A stretch of DNA of 64,000 nt from Actinoplanes sp. NBC_00393 (GTDB lineage Bacteria > Actinomycetota > Actinomycetes > Mycobacteriales > Micromonosporaceae). The notes under the pieces are model-generated. The model did not search any database and was not told the origin of the DNA. It saw only the letters and a program-made list of their open reading frames with translations. The stretch covers positions 3,934,501 through 3,998,500 of the forward strand of contig NZ_CP107942.1 of assembly GCF_036053395.1 (NCBI RefSeq). The letters run 5' to 3'. Positions 1-8,528 of this stretch are shown here, in pieces. The translations under genes were made by a program, and so were the position numbers. Positions within the stretch are counted from its first letter, which is position 1. Each line of letters begins with the position of its first letter.

Positions 1-954
1 GCAGCGGAAACGGCCGTCGGCGTCGGTGGCGTACGGCGGCATCTCGGTCGCGCAGACCTCGGTCGAGCGCCAGCACCGGGTGCGGAACGGGCAGCCCGAC
101 GGCGGATGCACGGCGGAGGGGACCGGGCCGGTCAGCGGGACCGGCCGCATGGGATGCAGCAGGCCGGGCGCGGCCGAGAACAGGGCTTGGGTGTACGGGT
201 GACGCCCGTGCTCGATGCGCCCGGCCGGCAGTTCCTCGACGACCCGGCCCAGGTACATGGTCAGGATCCGGTCGGCGACGCGCCGCACGGTCTGCAGGTC
301 GTGCGAGACGAACACCATGGCCAGGCCGAGCCGGGTGCGCAGGTCGAGCAGCAGGTTGAGGATCTGCGCGCGCACCGACACGTCCAGCGCCGAGGTGGGC
401 TCGTCGGCGACGACCAGCGCCGGTTCCAGGGCCAGCGCCCGGGCGATCGCGACGCGTTGCCGCTGGCCGCCGGACATCTGACTGGGCAGGGCGTCGCGGG
501 CCGAGGCCGGCAGGCCGACCAGGTCCATCAGTTCGGTCACCCGCAGCTGCCGGTCACGCGGGCTGCGCCAGCGCTGTACGTCGAGCGGGTCCGCGATGAT
601 GCGTTCCACACTGAGCCGCCGGTTCAGTGAGGTGGCCGGGTCCTGGAACACCATGCCGATCCGGCTGCCGATGTGCTGCCGGCGCCGGGACGTGCTCAGC
701 GACCAGATGTCCGCGCCAGCGACGCGTACCGTGCCATGGGTCGGCCGTTGTAATCCGACGAGGACCTTGACCAGGGTCGACTTGCCGCAGCCGGACTCGC
801 CGACCACCCCGAGCGTCTCCCCGGGCGCGACGCTCATGTCGGCTTTCGTGAGGGCGTGCACGCGGGCCCGGTTGAACACCGAGCCGCCGGGCGCGCGGTG
901 CTCGACGCTGACGCCGCTGAGTTCGGCCAGCGGCTCGCGGCGTTGTTCAGTCAT
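1..954 (-). CDS. Peptide-type ABC transporter ATPase (OppF/DppF-like), 3' end outside window
   Basis: Second ATPase of an oligopeptide/dipeptide-type importer; it would hydrolyse ATP at the inner face of the membrane. The protein begins MTEQRREPLAEL. It shows Walker A GESGCGKST, signature MSGGQRQR, Walker B VVADEPTSALD, the H-loop VFVSHD, and near the window edge the Cys-rich family tail CPFRTRCWRSTEVCA that marks OppD/OppF proteins. The last codons lie beyond base 1, so the gene is partial. Its ATG at 954 lies inside the end of the upstream permease-ATPase gene (8 bp overlap), so translation is probably coupled. The substrate cannot be told from the ATPase; peptides are the family default, but nickel, sugars or other solutes are possible. 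Confidence 0.93.
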   Translation of the reverse strand, partial: MTEQRREPLAELSGVSVEHRAPGGSVFNRARVHALTKADMSVAPGETLGVVGESGCGKSTLVKVLVGLQRPTHGTVRVAGADIWSLSTSRRRQHIGSRIGMVFQDPATSLNRRLSVERIIADPLDVQRWRSPRDRQLRVTELMDLVGLPASARDALPSQMSGGQRQRVAIARALALEPALVVADEPTSALDVSVRAQILNLLLDLRTRLGLAMVFVSHDLQTVRRVADRILTMYLGRVVEELPAGRIEHGRHPYTQALFSAAPGLLHPMRPVPLTGPVPSAVHPPSGCPFRTRCWRSTEVCATEMPPYATDADGRFRC

Positions 955-2872
955 GGACGGCCACCTTTCCGGCCTCGATCTGCGCGGGGTGATGACAGGC
1001 CGCCAGGTGGTCGTTGACCTCGGCGAGCGGCGGGCGCTCGGTGGCGCAGACCGCGGTGGCGTGCGGGCAGCGGTCGGCGAACCGGCAGCCGGCCGGGAAG
1101 TCCGCCGGGGACGGCACGGTTCCGCGGATCTGGACCAGCCGGGGCGCCTGCGCCTCCAGCGAGAGCACCGAGCCGAGCAGCCCGCGGGTGTAGTGGTGGG
1201 TCGGCGCGGCCAGCACCTCGGGGGTACGGCCCTCCTCGACGATGCGGCCGCCGTACATCACCGCGATCCGGTCGCAGACGTCGCTGACCAGGGCCAGGTC
1301 GTGCGAAACCAGGATCAGGGCGAAGCCGAGCTCGGCGCGCAGCCGCAGCAGCAGTTGGATGACCTGGGCCTGCACGGTGACGTCGAGCGCCGTGGTGGGC
1401 TCGTCGGCGACCACGAGTTGCGGGTCCCGGGCCAGGGCCATCGCGATCACCACCCGCTGACGCTGCCCACCGGACAGCTCGTGCGGGTACGACGACAGGG
1501 TCCGGCGGGGGTCGAGGCCGACCAGATCCATCAGCTCGCCGGCCGTACGCGTGCCGCCGCGCCGGATGACCTGCTTGAGCTGTGCCCGTACGGTCATCGA
1601 GGGGTTCAGCGCGGACAGCGCGTCCTGATAGATCATCGCGATCCGCCGGCCCATGATCTGACGCCGCTGCGCGCCGCTGAGGGTGAGCAGGTCGGTGCCG
1701 GCGAACTCGATGCGCCCGCCGGTGCGGGCGCCGCGCGGGTGCAGGCCCATCACGGTCAGCGCGGTCAGCGACTTGCCGCAGCCGGATTCGCCGATCAGGC
1801 CGAGCACCTCGCCGGGCCGCACGTCGAAGCTGACGTCCTCGACGATGTCGACGCCGCGGTGGCTGCCGGCGAAACCGATCCGCAGGTCGCGCACGGACAG
1901 GATCGGCGGCGCGGTGACCGGCGGGCGCGCGGTGGCCGCCAGTCGCGCGGCGGCCTGCGCCAGGCCGGGAAGCTCGACACCGGACTCCCGCTCGGCGGCG
2001 ACGATCTCGTGTTCCACCGGTCCGCTGCCGGCGCGCCGCCGGGCGGCCGGCGCCGCCCAGGCGTCCGAGATGCCTTCGGCCAGAATGTTCAGGCAGAGCA
2101 CGGTGATCAGGATCAGCAGGCCCGGGAAGAACGTCGCCCACCAGCCGCGGCTGGCGAGCATCTGCTGGCCGTACGCGATGACGCTGCCCCACGACGACGC
2201 GCCGGCCTCGGGCTGCAGGCCGCCGCCGATGAACGACAGCGAGGCCTCGAAGACGATCGCGTTCGCCACCATGATCGTGGCGTAGACCAGGATCGGCGCG
2301 GCGCAGTTGCGGGTCACGTGCCGGATCAGGATGTGCCGGCGCCCGGCGCCGATCACCCGTTCCGCGGCGACGTAGTCCTCTTGATACTGCGCGGCGACGT
2401 TGGCCCGGACCAGCCGGGCGATCTGCGGGATCATGACGAACCCGATCGCGCCGACCAGCACCGGCACGCTGTCGCTGCCGTACGCGACGACCAGGATCGC
2501 GGCGAGCACGATCGTCGGGAACGCCATCACGACGTCCAGCAGCCGCATGACCGTCTCGTCGACGGCCCGGCGGCTGGTCGCCGCGACCGCCCCGAGCAGG
2601 GCGCCGACCAGCAGCGCCAGGCCGGCGGAGCCGAACCCGACGATCAGCGAGCGTGGGGTTCCGGCGATCAGCCGGGAGTAGACGTCACGGCCGAGCCGGT
2701 CCACACCGAACCAGAACTCGCCGCTCGGGCCGGTCGACGGCGCGGCGAGCGCGACCTGGGTAGGATCGTGGCGGATCAGCCACGGCGCGGCGATGCCGAC
2801 CGCGACGACGAGAAGGAGGAAACCGAGACAGAATCGGGCGGTCAACGGCAGCCGCCGGAATGCGGCGATCAT
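947..2872 (-). CDS. Fused peptide ABC transporter permease-ATPase (DppC-DppD in one chain)
   Basis: One uninterrupted 641-residue reading frame holds a DppC-type inner-membrane permease (residues about 1-285: N-terminal membrane segment at 13-33, then further segments, with the EAA coupling loop near 165-190 ending ERVIGAGRRH) and, after a roughly 40-residue Ala-rich linker, a DppD-type ATPase (Walker A GESGCGKS 361-368, LSGGQ 466-470, VVADEPTTALD from 487, Cys-rich tail FADRCPHATAVC). The start ATG at 2872 overlaps the stop of the upstream permease by one base (TGATG). Such fusions are known in actinobacteria; no stop or frameshift separates the halves here. It should supply half of the pore and one of the two nucleotide-binding subunits. 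Confidence 0.92.
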   Translation of the reverse strand: MIAAFRRLPLTARFCLGFLLLVVAVGIAAPWLIRHDPTQVALAAPSTGPSGEFWFGVDRLGRDVYSRLIAGTPRSLIVGFGSAGLALLVGALLGAVAATSRRAVDETVMRLLDVVMAFPTIVLAAILVVAYGSDSVPVLVGAIGFVMIPQIARLVRANVAAQYQEDYVAAERVIGAGRRHILIRHVTRNCAAPILVYATIMVANAIVFEASLSFIGGGLQPEAGASSWGSVIAYGQQMLASRGWWATFFPGLLILITVLCLNILAEGISDAWAAPAARRRAGSGPVEHEIVAAERESGVELPGLAQAAARLAATARPPVTAPPILSVRDLRIGFAGSHRGVDIVEDVSFDVRPGEVLGLIGESGCGKSLTALTVMGLHPRGARTGGRIEFAGTDLLTLSGAQRRQIMGRRIAMIYQDALSALNPSMTVRAQLKQVIRRGGTRTAGELMDLVGLDPRRTLSSYPHELSGGQRQRVVIAMALARDPQLVVADEPTTALDVTVQAQVIQLLLRLRAELGFALILVSHDLALVSDVCDRIAVMYGGRIVEEGRTPEVLAAPTHHYTRGLLGSVLSLEAQAPRLVQIRGTVPSPADFPAGCRFADRCPHATAVCATERPPLAEVNDHLAACHHPAQIEAGKVAVHD

Positions 2873-3831
2873 CAGTGTGCTCCTCGCATGCGGGGGTTGG
2901 CCGCCAGGTACAGCAGGTCGACGACGAGGTTCACCACGACGAAGCCGAGCGCGATGGTGATGACGAGTCCGCGGGCCAGGCCGATGTCGTTCTGCTGGAC
3001 CGCGCTCATGATCTGGGTGCCCATGCCGGGCAGCGTGAAGATCGTTTCGATGATCACCGCGCCGCCGATCAGGTAGCCGACCTGCAGGCCGAGCACGGTC
3101 AGCGGGGTCAGCAGGGCGTTGCGCAGCACGTTGCGCCCGACCACGACCACCGGGGGCAGCCCGGCGCCGACCGCGGTCCGCACGTAGTCGCGGTCCAGTT
3201 CCTCCACCATCGAGGTACGCACGACGCGGGCCAGGGCACAGCCGGTCGGTACGGCGAGCGCGACCGCCGGCAGGATCAGGTGCTGGAACCAGCCGCTCAC
3301 CGACTCCGACGGCGCGACGTAGTGACCGCTGGGCAGCGAGCCGCCGCCGATCGTGGACAACTGCTGGATCAGCAGGATGGCCAGCCAGAACGACGGGATC
3401 GAGATGCCGGCCATGGACACCAGCCGGGTCACCTGGTCCGGCCACCGGTCGCGGTAGAGCGCGCCGGTGATGCCCAGGACCAGGGCCAGCACCACGGCCA
3501 GCCCGACACCGAGGGCGGTGAGCTGCAGGGTGACCGGCAGCGCGTCGCCGATGATGCCGCTGATCGGGGCGCTCAGCGAGAACGTCTGGCCCAGGTCGCC
3601 GTGCAGCAGCGCCCACAGGTAGTCCAGGTAGCGGACCAGCAGCGGCTGGTCCAGGCCGTTGGCCTGGTTGAACGCCGCGATCTGCTCGGCGGTGGCCTGA
3701 TCGCCGAGGACCGAGAGCGCGGCGTCGTTCGGCGAGAGCGCCATGACCAGGAAGATGAACAGGATGATGCCGAGCATGAGCGGGATCAGCGCCGACAGCC
3801 GGCGAAGGATGATGCCGAGGAACGCGTCCAC
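2872..3831 (-). CDS. Peptide-type ABC transporter permease (DppB-like)
   Basis: First pore subunit of the importer, 319 residues with about six membrane segments. The chain opens DAFLGIILRRLSALIPLM, the usual DppB amino terminus, carries a long extracytoplasmic loop (residues about 25-90) and the EAA-type loop DYVRTAVGAGLPP, and ends in a short basic tail. I chose the GTG at 3831 because AAAGGAGC lies 5-10 bases upstream; an in-frame ATG at 3879 would add 16 residues (RPLPGRPHPTRKG...) that look like untranslated leader. The stop overlaps the start of the fused permease-ATPase. Substrate unknown. Confidence 0.92.
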   Translation of the reverse strand: MDAFLGIILRRLSALIPLMLGIILFIFLVMALSPNDAALSVLGDQATAEQIAAFNQANGLDQPLLVRYLDYLWALLHGDLGQTFSLSAPISGIIGDALPVTLQLTALGVGLAVVLALVLGITGALYRDRWPDQVTRLVSMAGISIPSFWLAILLIQQLSTIGGGSLPSGHYVAPSESVSGWFQHLILPAVALAVPTGCALARVVRTSMVEELDRDYVRTAVGAGLPPVVVVGRNVLRNALLTPLTVLGLQVGYLIGGAVIIETIFTLPGMGTQIMSAVQQNDIGLARGLVITIALGFVVVNLVVDLLYLAANPRMRGAH

Positions 3832-3885
3832 GGCCGCTCCTTTCCTTGTCGGGTGCGGCCGCCCGGGAAGCGGCCGCACGGAACG

Positions 3886-5466
3886 TCACCCGCGGGAGGC
3901 GCCGAGGAAGTAGAGGCCGGTGGTGGCGGCGCCGGCGAAGTCCTTGAGCTTGGCCGGATCGAACGCCGTGATCATCTTGGCGTGGAAGACCGGGTAGAGC
4001 GGCGCCTCGTCGGCGATCAGGTCGAGCGCCTGCTTCCACAGCGCGCTCTGCGCCGAGCCGGAGCTCTTCGCGGCGTCGTCGATGATCTGCGCGCACTTGC
4101 TCGCCTGCGGCGTGCCCGCCCAGCGGTGCCGGCTCCTGGTCCAGGTCTCGTTGGTGTAGAACCAGCGCAGCAGCAGGTCGGTGTCGGGACCGAAGACGGT
4201 GGGGTCGCCGCTGGCCGCCAGCACCCGGAAGCCGTCGCCGGGCACGATGGTGCCGTAGACCGCCGACGACGGGTTGGTGTTGAGAGTGGCGGTGACGCCG
4301 ATCGCCTTCCAGGCGTCGATGATCACCGGGGCGCTGTCCTTCACGAACGCGGTGTCCGTGGTGACCAGCTCGAACGACAGGTTGGTGACCCCGGCCTCGG
4401 CCAGCAGCGCCTTGGCCTTGTCCGGGTCGTAGCCGTACACGGTCGCGGCCTTCTGGTAGCCGCTGTTGCCCTCGTCGAGGTAGCTGGTGGCGGCGGTGGC
4501 GTGGCCCTGTAGCGCCGTGGTGATCAGCTTGTCCGTGTCGATCGCGTAGTGCAGCGCCTGGCGCACCCGCTTGTCGTCGAACGGCGCGGCGGTGCAGTTG
4601 AACATCAGGAACAGCTGGTTGAAGGCCTGCTTCTCGTCCACCGTCTTGCCGCCGGACACCGCGGTCACGTCCAGGTAGGGCACCGCCTCGATCGCCTGCG
4701 ACGACCCGCCCTGCAGATCGTTGAGGCGGGCGGTGTTGTCCGGGGTGGTCCGCAGCGTGACCTTCTTCGCCTTCGCCGGCCGGGGTCCGTTGTAGTGGCT
4801 GTTGACGCCCATCACCACGCCGGCGGTGGCGTTGGCGCTGACCACGGTGAACGGGCCGGAGCCGATCGGCGCGGTGTCGAACGCCTTGGCGGCCGCGGCG
4901 TCGCCGGTCTTCGCCTTAGGGACGATCTTGATGACGGCGATGCGCTGCGGGAACAGGCTGAACGGCGTCTTGAGCCTGAACTCGACGGTCTTCGGGTCCT
5001 TGGCGGTCACCGTGTCGACGAAGGTGATGAAGCCGGCCATCAGCGCCTTGTTGGCCGGGTCCAGCGCACGCTGGAACGACCACACCACATCGTCCGCGGT
5101 GACCGGTGTGCCGTCGGAGAACTTCGCGCCTTCGCGCAGAGTGACGGTCCAGGTCAGCTCGTCCGCGCCGGCTGCGGGCAAAGCAGAAGCCAGTGCGGGG
5201 TACGGCTCACGCGTGATCGGGTCGAGGTCGACCAGGGCTTCGAAGACGTGCTGGTTGACGGTGGTCGCGACCGCGCTGGAGGCGTTCATCGGGTCGAAGC
5301 CGCTGGACAGGGTGAACGCGAGGGTCGCCTCGATGGTCTTGCCGCCGGGGCCGGCGGAGTCGCCGCCGTCCCCGCAGGCGCCCAGGCCGGCGGTGATCGT
5401 GGTGGCGGCGCCCAGGAGGCCCGCATATCGGAGCAGGTTCCGGCGCGACAGGCCCTTGTCATCCAT
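3886..5466 (-). CDS. Substrate-binding lipoprotein of the peptide-type ABC importer (SBP family 5)
   Basis: Captures the solute outside the membrane and hands it to the permeases. The amino end has a twin-arginine-like stretch SRRNLLRYAG (residues 7-16), a hydrophobic segment and a lipobox GLGAC with Cys31 as the likely lipidated residue. The body is SBP_bac_5 type, with the characteristic LREGAKFSDGTPVTADDVVWS and the later RQALHYAIDTDKLI motif. Three in-frame starts exist (TTG 5478, ATG 5472, ATG 5466); the ATG at 5466 is best placed after GGGG at 5473-5476. It heads the transporter operon and is separated from it by about 55 bases. Upstream palindromes suggest control by the divergent GntR regulator. 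Confidence 0.9.
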   Translation of the reverse strand: MDDKGLSRRNLLRYAGLLGAATTITAGLGACGDGGDSAGPGGKTIEATLAFTLSSGFDPMNASSAVATTVNQHVFEALVDLDPITREPYPALASALPAAGADELTWTVTLREGAKFSDGTPVTADDVVWSFQRALDPANKALMAGFITFVDTVTAKDPKTVEFRLKTPFSLFPQRIAVIKIVPKAKTGDAAAAKAFDTAPIGSGPFTVVSANATAGVVMGVNSHYNGPRPAKAKKVTLRTTPDNTARLNDLQGGSSQAIEAVPYLDVTAVSGGKTVDEKQAFNQLFLMFNCTAAPFDDKRVRQALHYAIDTDKLITTALQGHATAATSYLDEGNSGYQKAATVYGYDPDKAKALLAEAGVTNLSFELVTTDTAFVKDSAPVIIDAWKAIGVTATLNTNPSSAVYGTIVPGDGFRVLAASGDPTVFGPDTDLLLRWFYTNETWTRSRHRWAGTPQASKCAQIIDDAAKSSGSAQSALWKQALDLIADEAPLYPVFHAKMITAFDPAKLKDFAGAATTGLYFLGASRG

Positions 5467-5487
5467 CGTCATCCCCAAGTCTTCGTT

Positions 5488-5513
5488 ATGTAGGACGTCC
5501 TACGTCCGACGTA
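5488..5513. promoter_or_regulatory. Overlapping palindromes, candidate GntR operator
   Basis: Perfect 14 bp palindrome GTAGGACGTCCTAC at 5490-5503, extended to 18 bp with one mismatched pair (5488-5505), overlaps a second palindrome TACGTC-C-GACGTA at 5501-5513. They lie just upstream of the binding-protein gene and between it and the divergent GntR/FCD gene. FadR-subfamily GntR proteins bind short palindromes with GT and AC half-sites, which this matches. Binding itself is inferred. Confidence 0.6.
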
Positions 5514-5644
5514 CTGCGTATGCGGTACCTTAGGAGCGCGCCTCCACCAGGTCAAGAAGTCAGGATCAGCAACCCGGCTCGCGGCCGGAGGCACAACAGG
5601 CACATCCGGCACCCACGAGGGACTTTTCAGATGCGGGAACCCCG

Positions 5645-6364
5645 ATGAGGCGGCGAGTCGCGCCGGCCGCCGGCGCCACGCGCCGGCCCAGCCGTACCGA
5701 TGAGGTGCAACAGCAGATCAAGCAGCTCATCCTCGAACGTGGCCTGACCGCCGGGGACCCGATGCCCACCGAGCTCGAGTTGCTCGACGAGATCAACGTC
5801 AGCCGCAACTCGCTGCGTGAGGCGCTCAAGGCGCTGCAGGCCGTCGGCATCGTGGAGATCCGCCACGGCTTCGGGATGTACGTCGGCACGATGTCGCTGG
5901 TCTCGCTCGTCGACGAGCTCACCTTCCACGGCCGGATGTCGCTGCAGGCCGGCCGCAACGACCTGCGCCACCTGGTGCAGATCCGCGAGGTCCTCGAGTC
6001 CGGGCTGATCCAGCAGGTCATCCGTGGCCGGGAGGCCGGCACTCCGGCCGCCGCCGAGCTGGCCGAGGTGATGGAGCAGATGGAGGCCGAGGCCCGCGCC
6101 GGCAGCGTGACCCCGGAGACCGACAAGCGGTTCCACGAGCTTCTGTACGAGCCACTCGGCAACCCGCTCGTCACGCAGCTGCTGGCGGCGTTCTGGGACG
6201 TCTACCACGCCCTGCACACCGAACTCGACGAGGCCGACGAGACCCCGGTCGAGATCGCCGCCCGCCACCGCCGGGTCTACGACGCGGTCTGCGCCGGCGA
6301 CATCGACGAGTCGGTCGCCGCCCTCAACGAGCACTTCAGCGGGATACGCCGCCGCCTGAGCTGA
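5645..6364 (+). CDS. GntR-family regulator, FadR/FCD subfamily
   Basis: DNA-binding repressor or activator sensing a small carboxylate-like ligand. The winged helix-turn-helix occupies residues about 18-80 (TDEVQQQIKQLILERGL, then NVSRNSLREALKALQAVGIVE and RHGFGMYV), followed by an all-helical FCD domain with DLRHLVQIREVLESGL, the metal or ligand histidines in DKRFHELLYEPLGNP and ARHRRVYDAVCAGD near the end. It is 239 residues, a normal length. It is divergent from the ABC importer with the palindromes at 5488-5513 between, so it most likely controls that operon. The metal-binding His/Asp pattern is consistent with FCD proteins, but the ligand is not predictable. Confidence 0.9.
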   Translation: MRRRVAPAAGATRRPSRTDEVQQQIKQLILERGLTAGDPMPTELELLDEINVSRNSLREALKALQAVGIVEIRHGFGMYVGTMSLVSLVDELTFHGRMSLQAGRNDLRHLVQIREVLESGLIQQVIRGREAGTPAAAELAEVMEQMEAEARAGSVTPETDKRFHELLYEPLGNPLVTQLLAAFWDVYHALHTELDEADETPVEIAARHRRVYDAVCAGDIDESVAALNEHFSGIRRRLS

Positions 6365-6370
6365 GCCCGT

Positions 6371-7318
6371 TCACTCGGCCGCCGCGGCCAGGCGGCCGGC
6401 CAGCTCGCGCAGGTGGGCGATCAGTTCCGGCGGCTCGTGGACGCGGAAGCGGAATCCGAACCGCCCGACGTACAGAGCCAGTTCGTCCAGCGAGTTCGAG
6501 CCGGTGTGCAGGACGCAGCTCGTCTCATCGACGGCTTCCAGAGCGCCGATCGTCGGTGGGATGCGCTCGGCGGCCTCGGCGGGCGGCACGTGCAGGGTGA
6601 TCCGCGCCCGGCACCGGTAGGGGGCGGTGGAGACACCCCGGGTCACATAGGCCGCGAGGTCCTCGTCGGGCAGCGGGCGCGGGCTGAACCGGGGGCCGGT
6701 CGGCACCCGCGGGCGCATCCGGTCCACCCGGTAGGTGCGCCAGTCCTGCCGGTCGACGTCCCAGCCGACCAGATACCAGCGGCGCCCGGTGTGCACCAGC
6801 CGGTACGGCTCCGCGACCCGCAGCGTGGACACCGCATCCTGCCGGGTGTAGTCGAACCGCAGGCGGTGCTGGTCGCGACAGGCGGCGGCGACGGCGGTGA
6901 GCACGTCCGGATCCACAGTGATGCCGCCGGGGACGGCGACGGTCACCGAGCGCAGCAGGTCGACGCGTTGGCGTACCCGCGACGGCAGCACCTGCTCCAG
7001 CTTGGCCAGCGCCCGCAGCGAGATCTCCTCGATGCCGGTGATCGAGCCGCTCGCGGCGGTCCGCAGGCCCACCGCGACGGCCACCGCCTCCTCGTCGTCG
7101 AGCAGCAGCGGCGGCAGCCGCGTGCCGGCGCCGAGCCGGTATCCGGCAGCGCCCGCTGTGGCGTGCACCGGATAACCCAGGTCACGCAGTTTCTGGATGT
7201 CGCGCCGCACGGTACGCACGTCGACGTCGAGGTTGCGGGCGAGTTCGGTGCCGCTCCACTCGCGCGGGGTCTGCAACAGGGCGAGCAGTCGCAGCAGCCG
7301 CGCCGAGGTTTCTGCCAT
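6371..7318 (-). CDS. YafY-type transcriptional regulator, HTH-WYL domains
   Basis: A 315-residue regulator with a DeoR-like helix-turn-helix at residues 1-60 (REWSGTELARNLDVDVRTVRRD) and a WYL ligand-sensing domain around residues 140-220, containing RRWYLVGWD and the following TYRVDRM. WYL proteins bind nucleotides or nucleic acids, or small ligands, and act as repressors or activators. It is divergent from an epoxide hydrolase gene, 63 bases away, with a strong inverted repeat (7340-7360) in the gap. Related in sequence to the WYL protein at 59967-60953 in this window (both start with a variant of LLALL-REWSG). No RBS is obvious; the ATG at 7318 begins directly at the HTH. Confidence 0.9.
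   Translation of the reverse strand: MAETSARLLRLLALLQTPREWSGTELARNLDVDVRTVRRDIQKLRDLGYPVHATAGAAGYRLGAGTRLPPLLLDDEEAVAVAVGLRTAASGSITGIEEISLRALAKLEQVLPSRVRQRVDLLRSVTVAVPGGITVDPDVLTAVAAACRDQHRLRFDYTRQDAVSTLRVAEPYRLVHTGRRWYLVGWDVDRQDWRTYRVDRMRPRVPTGPRFSPRPLPDEDLAAYVTRGVSTAPYRCRARITLHVPPAEAAERIPPTIGALEAVDETSCVLHTGSNSLDELALYVGRFGFRFRVHEPPELIAHLRELAGRLAAAAE
6376..6398. terminator. Possible hairpin between convergent GntR and WYL genes
   Basis: Inverted repeat CGGCCGCC, 7-base loop, GGCGGCCG lies within the last codons of the WYL gene, just after the stop of the convergent GntR gene. No T-run follows. It could terminate the rightward transcript, but GC-rich hairpins are common by chance in such DNA. 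Confidence 0.3.
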
Positions 7319-7339
7319 GCCGCCGATATTCGCACAGAG

Positions 7340-7360
7340 CTAGGACCGAAGCTGTCCTAG
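7340..7360. promoter_or_regulatory. Inverted repeat, candidate WYL-regulator operator
   Basis: Perfect repeat CTAGGAC-N7-GTCCTAG between the divergent WYL regulator (start 7318) and epoxide hydrolase (start 7382). The core GGAC-N7-GTCC also occurs, with longer arms, between the second WYL regulator and its divergent neighbour at 59922-59950, which supports operator function. Confidence 0.65.
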
Positions 7361-7381
7361 GCGGTCCGTAGCGTTGTCGGT

Positions 7382-8521
7382 ATGAGCGAACAGATCACAC
7401 CCTTCCGGATCGACATCGCCGACGAGCGCCTGGACGACCTGCGCCGCCGCCTGCAAGCCACCCGCTGGCCGGAGCCGCTGCCCGGCGACGACTGGACGAC
7501 CGGGGTGCCGACCGGTTGGCTGCGCAAGCTCGCCGAGTACTGGCGCACCGAATTCGACTGGCGGGCGGCGGAGCGGCGGCTCAACTCGTTCCCGCAGTTC
7601 ACCACCGCCATCGACGGGCAGCGCATCCACTTCCTGCACGTGCGCTCCCCGCACCCGGACGCGCTGCCGCTCGTGCTGACCCACGGCTGGCCGGGCTCGG
7701 TCGCCGAGTTCCTCGACCTGATCGGGCCGCTGACCGAGCCGGACGACCCGGCCGACGCCTTTCACCTGGTCATCCCGTCACTGCCCGGCTTCGGCTTCTC
7801 CGGGCCGACCGCCGACGGCGGCTGGGACACCGACCGGATCGCCCGCGCCTGGGCGGAACTGATGCGCCGGCTCGGCTACGAGAGGTACGGCGTGCAGGGT
7901 GGCGACATCGGCGCGGCGGTCAGCCCGCGGGTGGCCCGGACTGCGCCGAAGAACGTGGTCGGCGTACACGTCAACGGCGATCCCGGCCCGATGCCGCCGA
8001 TGGAGCTCTCTGATGAAGAGCTGGCGTCGCTCAGCGAGGTGGAGCGCGACCGGATCGCCCGGATCCAGGAGTTCATGCAGGAGCAGTTCGGCTACATCGC
8101 CATCCAGTCGACCCGGCCGCAGACCCTCGCATACGGGCTGACCGACTCGCCGGCCGGGCAGCTGGCCTGGATCATGGACAAGTTCCGGGAGTGGACGCAT
8201 CCGCGGCCGACGCTGCCCGAGGAGATCATCAGCCGGGACTGGCTGCTCACCAACGCCAGCATCTACTGGTTCACCGCCACGGCGGGCAGCGCGGCGTACG
8301 TGGGATACGGCCAGTCGAACTGGGGCGCGGTCGACGAGAACTCCGGCGTGCCCACCGGGGTCATCGTCTTCGCCCAGGACATCGGGATCCGCCGGTACGC
8401 CGAGACCCAGAACACCATCGTCCGCTGGACGGACGTCGACCACGGCGGGCACTTCGCAGCGCTGGAGGAGCCGGACCTGCTCGTCGCCGACGTCCGCGAC
8501 TTCTTCCGCGACCTGCGCTGA
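7382..8521 (+). CDS. Epoxide hydrolase (EHN plus alpha/beta-hydrolase)
   Basis: 379-residue soluble enzyme that would open epoxides to diols. The amino-terminal EHN domain ([18 protein letters not shown], residues 7-24, through the R-TRWPE segment) is typical of microsomal-type epoxide hydrolases. The hydrolase fold follows: oxyanion region HGWPGS at 101-106, nucleophile Asp175 in GGDIGA, and the catalytic His in [12 protein letters not shown] near residue 357. Asp rather than Ser at the nucleophile elbow fits epoxide hydrolase. Starts at ATG 7382, divergent from the WYL regulator with an operator-like repeat between, so probably its regulatory target. Natural substrate unknown; detoxification or natural-product tailoring are both possible. 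Confidence 0.9.
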   Translation: MSEQITPFRIDIADERLDDLRRRLQATRWPEPLPGDDWTTGVPTGWLRKLAEYWRTEFDWRAAERRLNSFPQFTTAIDGQRIHFLHVRSPHPDALPLVLTHGWPGSVAEFLDLIGPLTEPDDPADAFHLVIPSLPGFGFSGPTADGGWDTDRIARAWAELMRRLGYERYGVQGGDIGAAVSPRVARTAPKNVVGVHVNGDPGPMPPMELSDEELASLSEVERDRIARIQEFMQEQFGYIAIQSTRPQTLAYGLTDSPAGQLAWIMDKFREWTHPRPTLPEEIISRDWLLTNASIYWFTATAGSAAYVGYGQSNWGAVDENSGVPTGVIVFAQDIGIRRYAETQNTIVRWTDVDHGGHFAALEEPDLLVADVRDFFRDLR

Positions 8522-8528
8522 ACCGCGG

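Noticed and set aside
596..3076. 826-codon open frame on the plus strand
   Set aside because: It lies opposite the ABC transporter genes; the sequence is Arg/Gly/Asp-rich, has no motifs and mirrors high-GC antisense frames.
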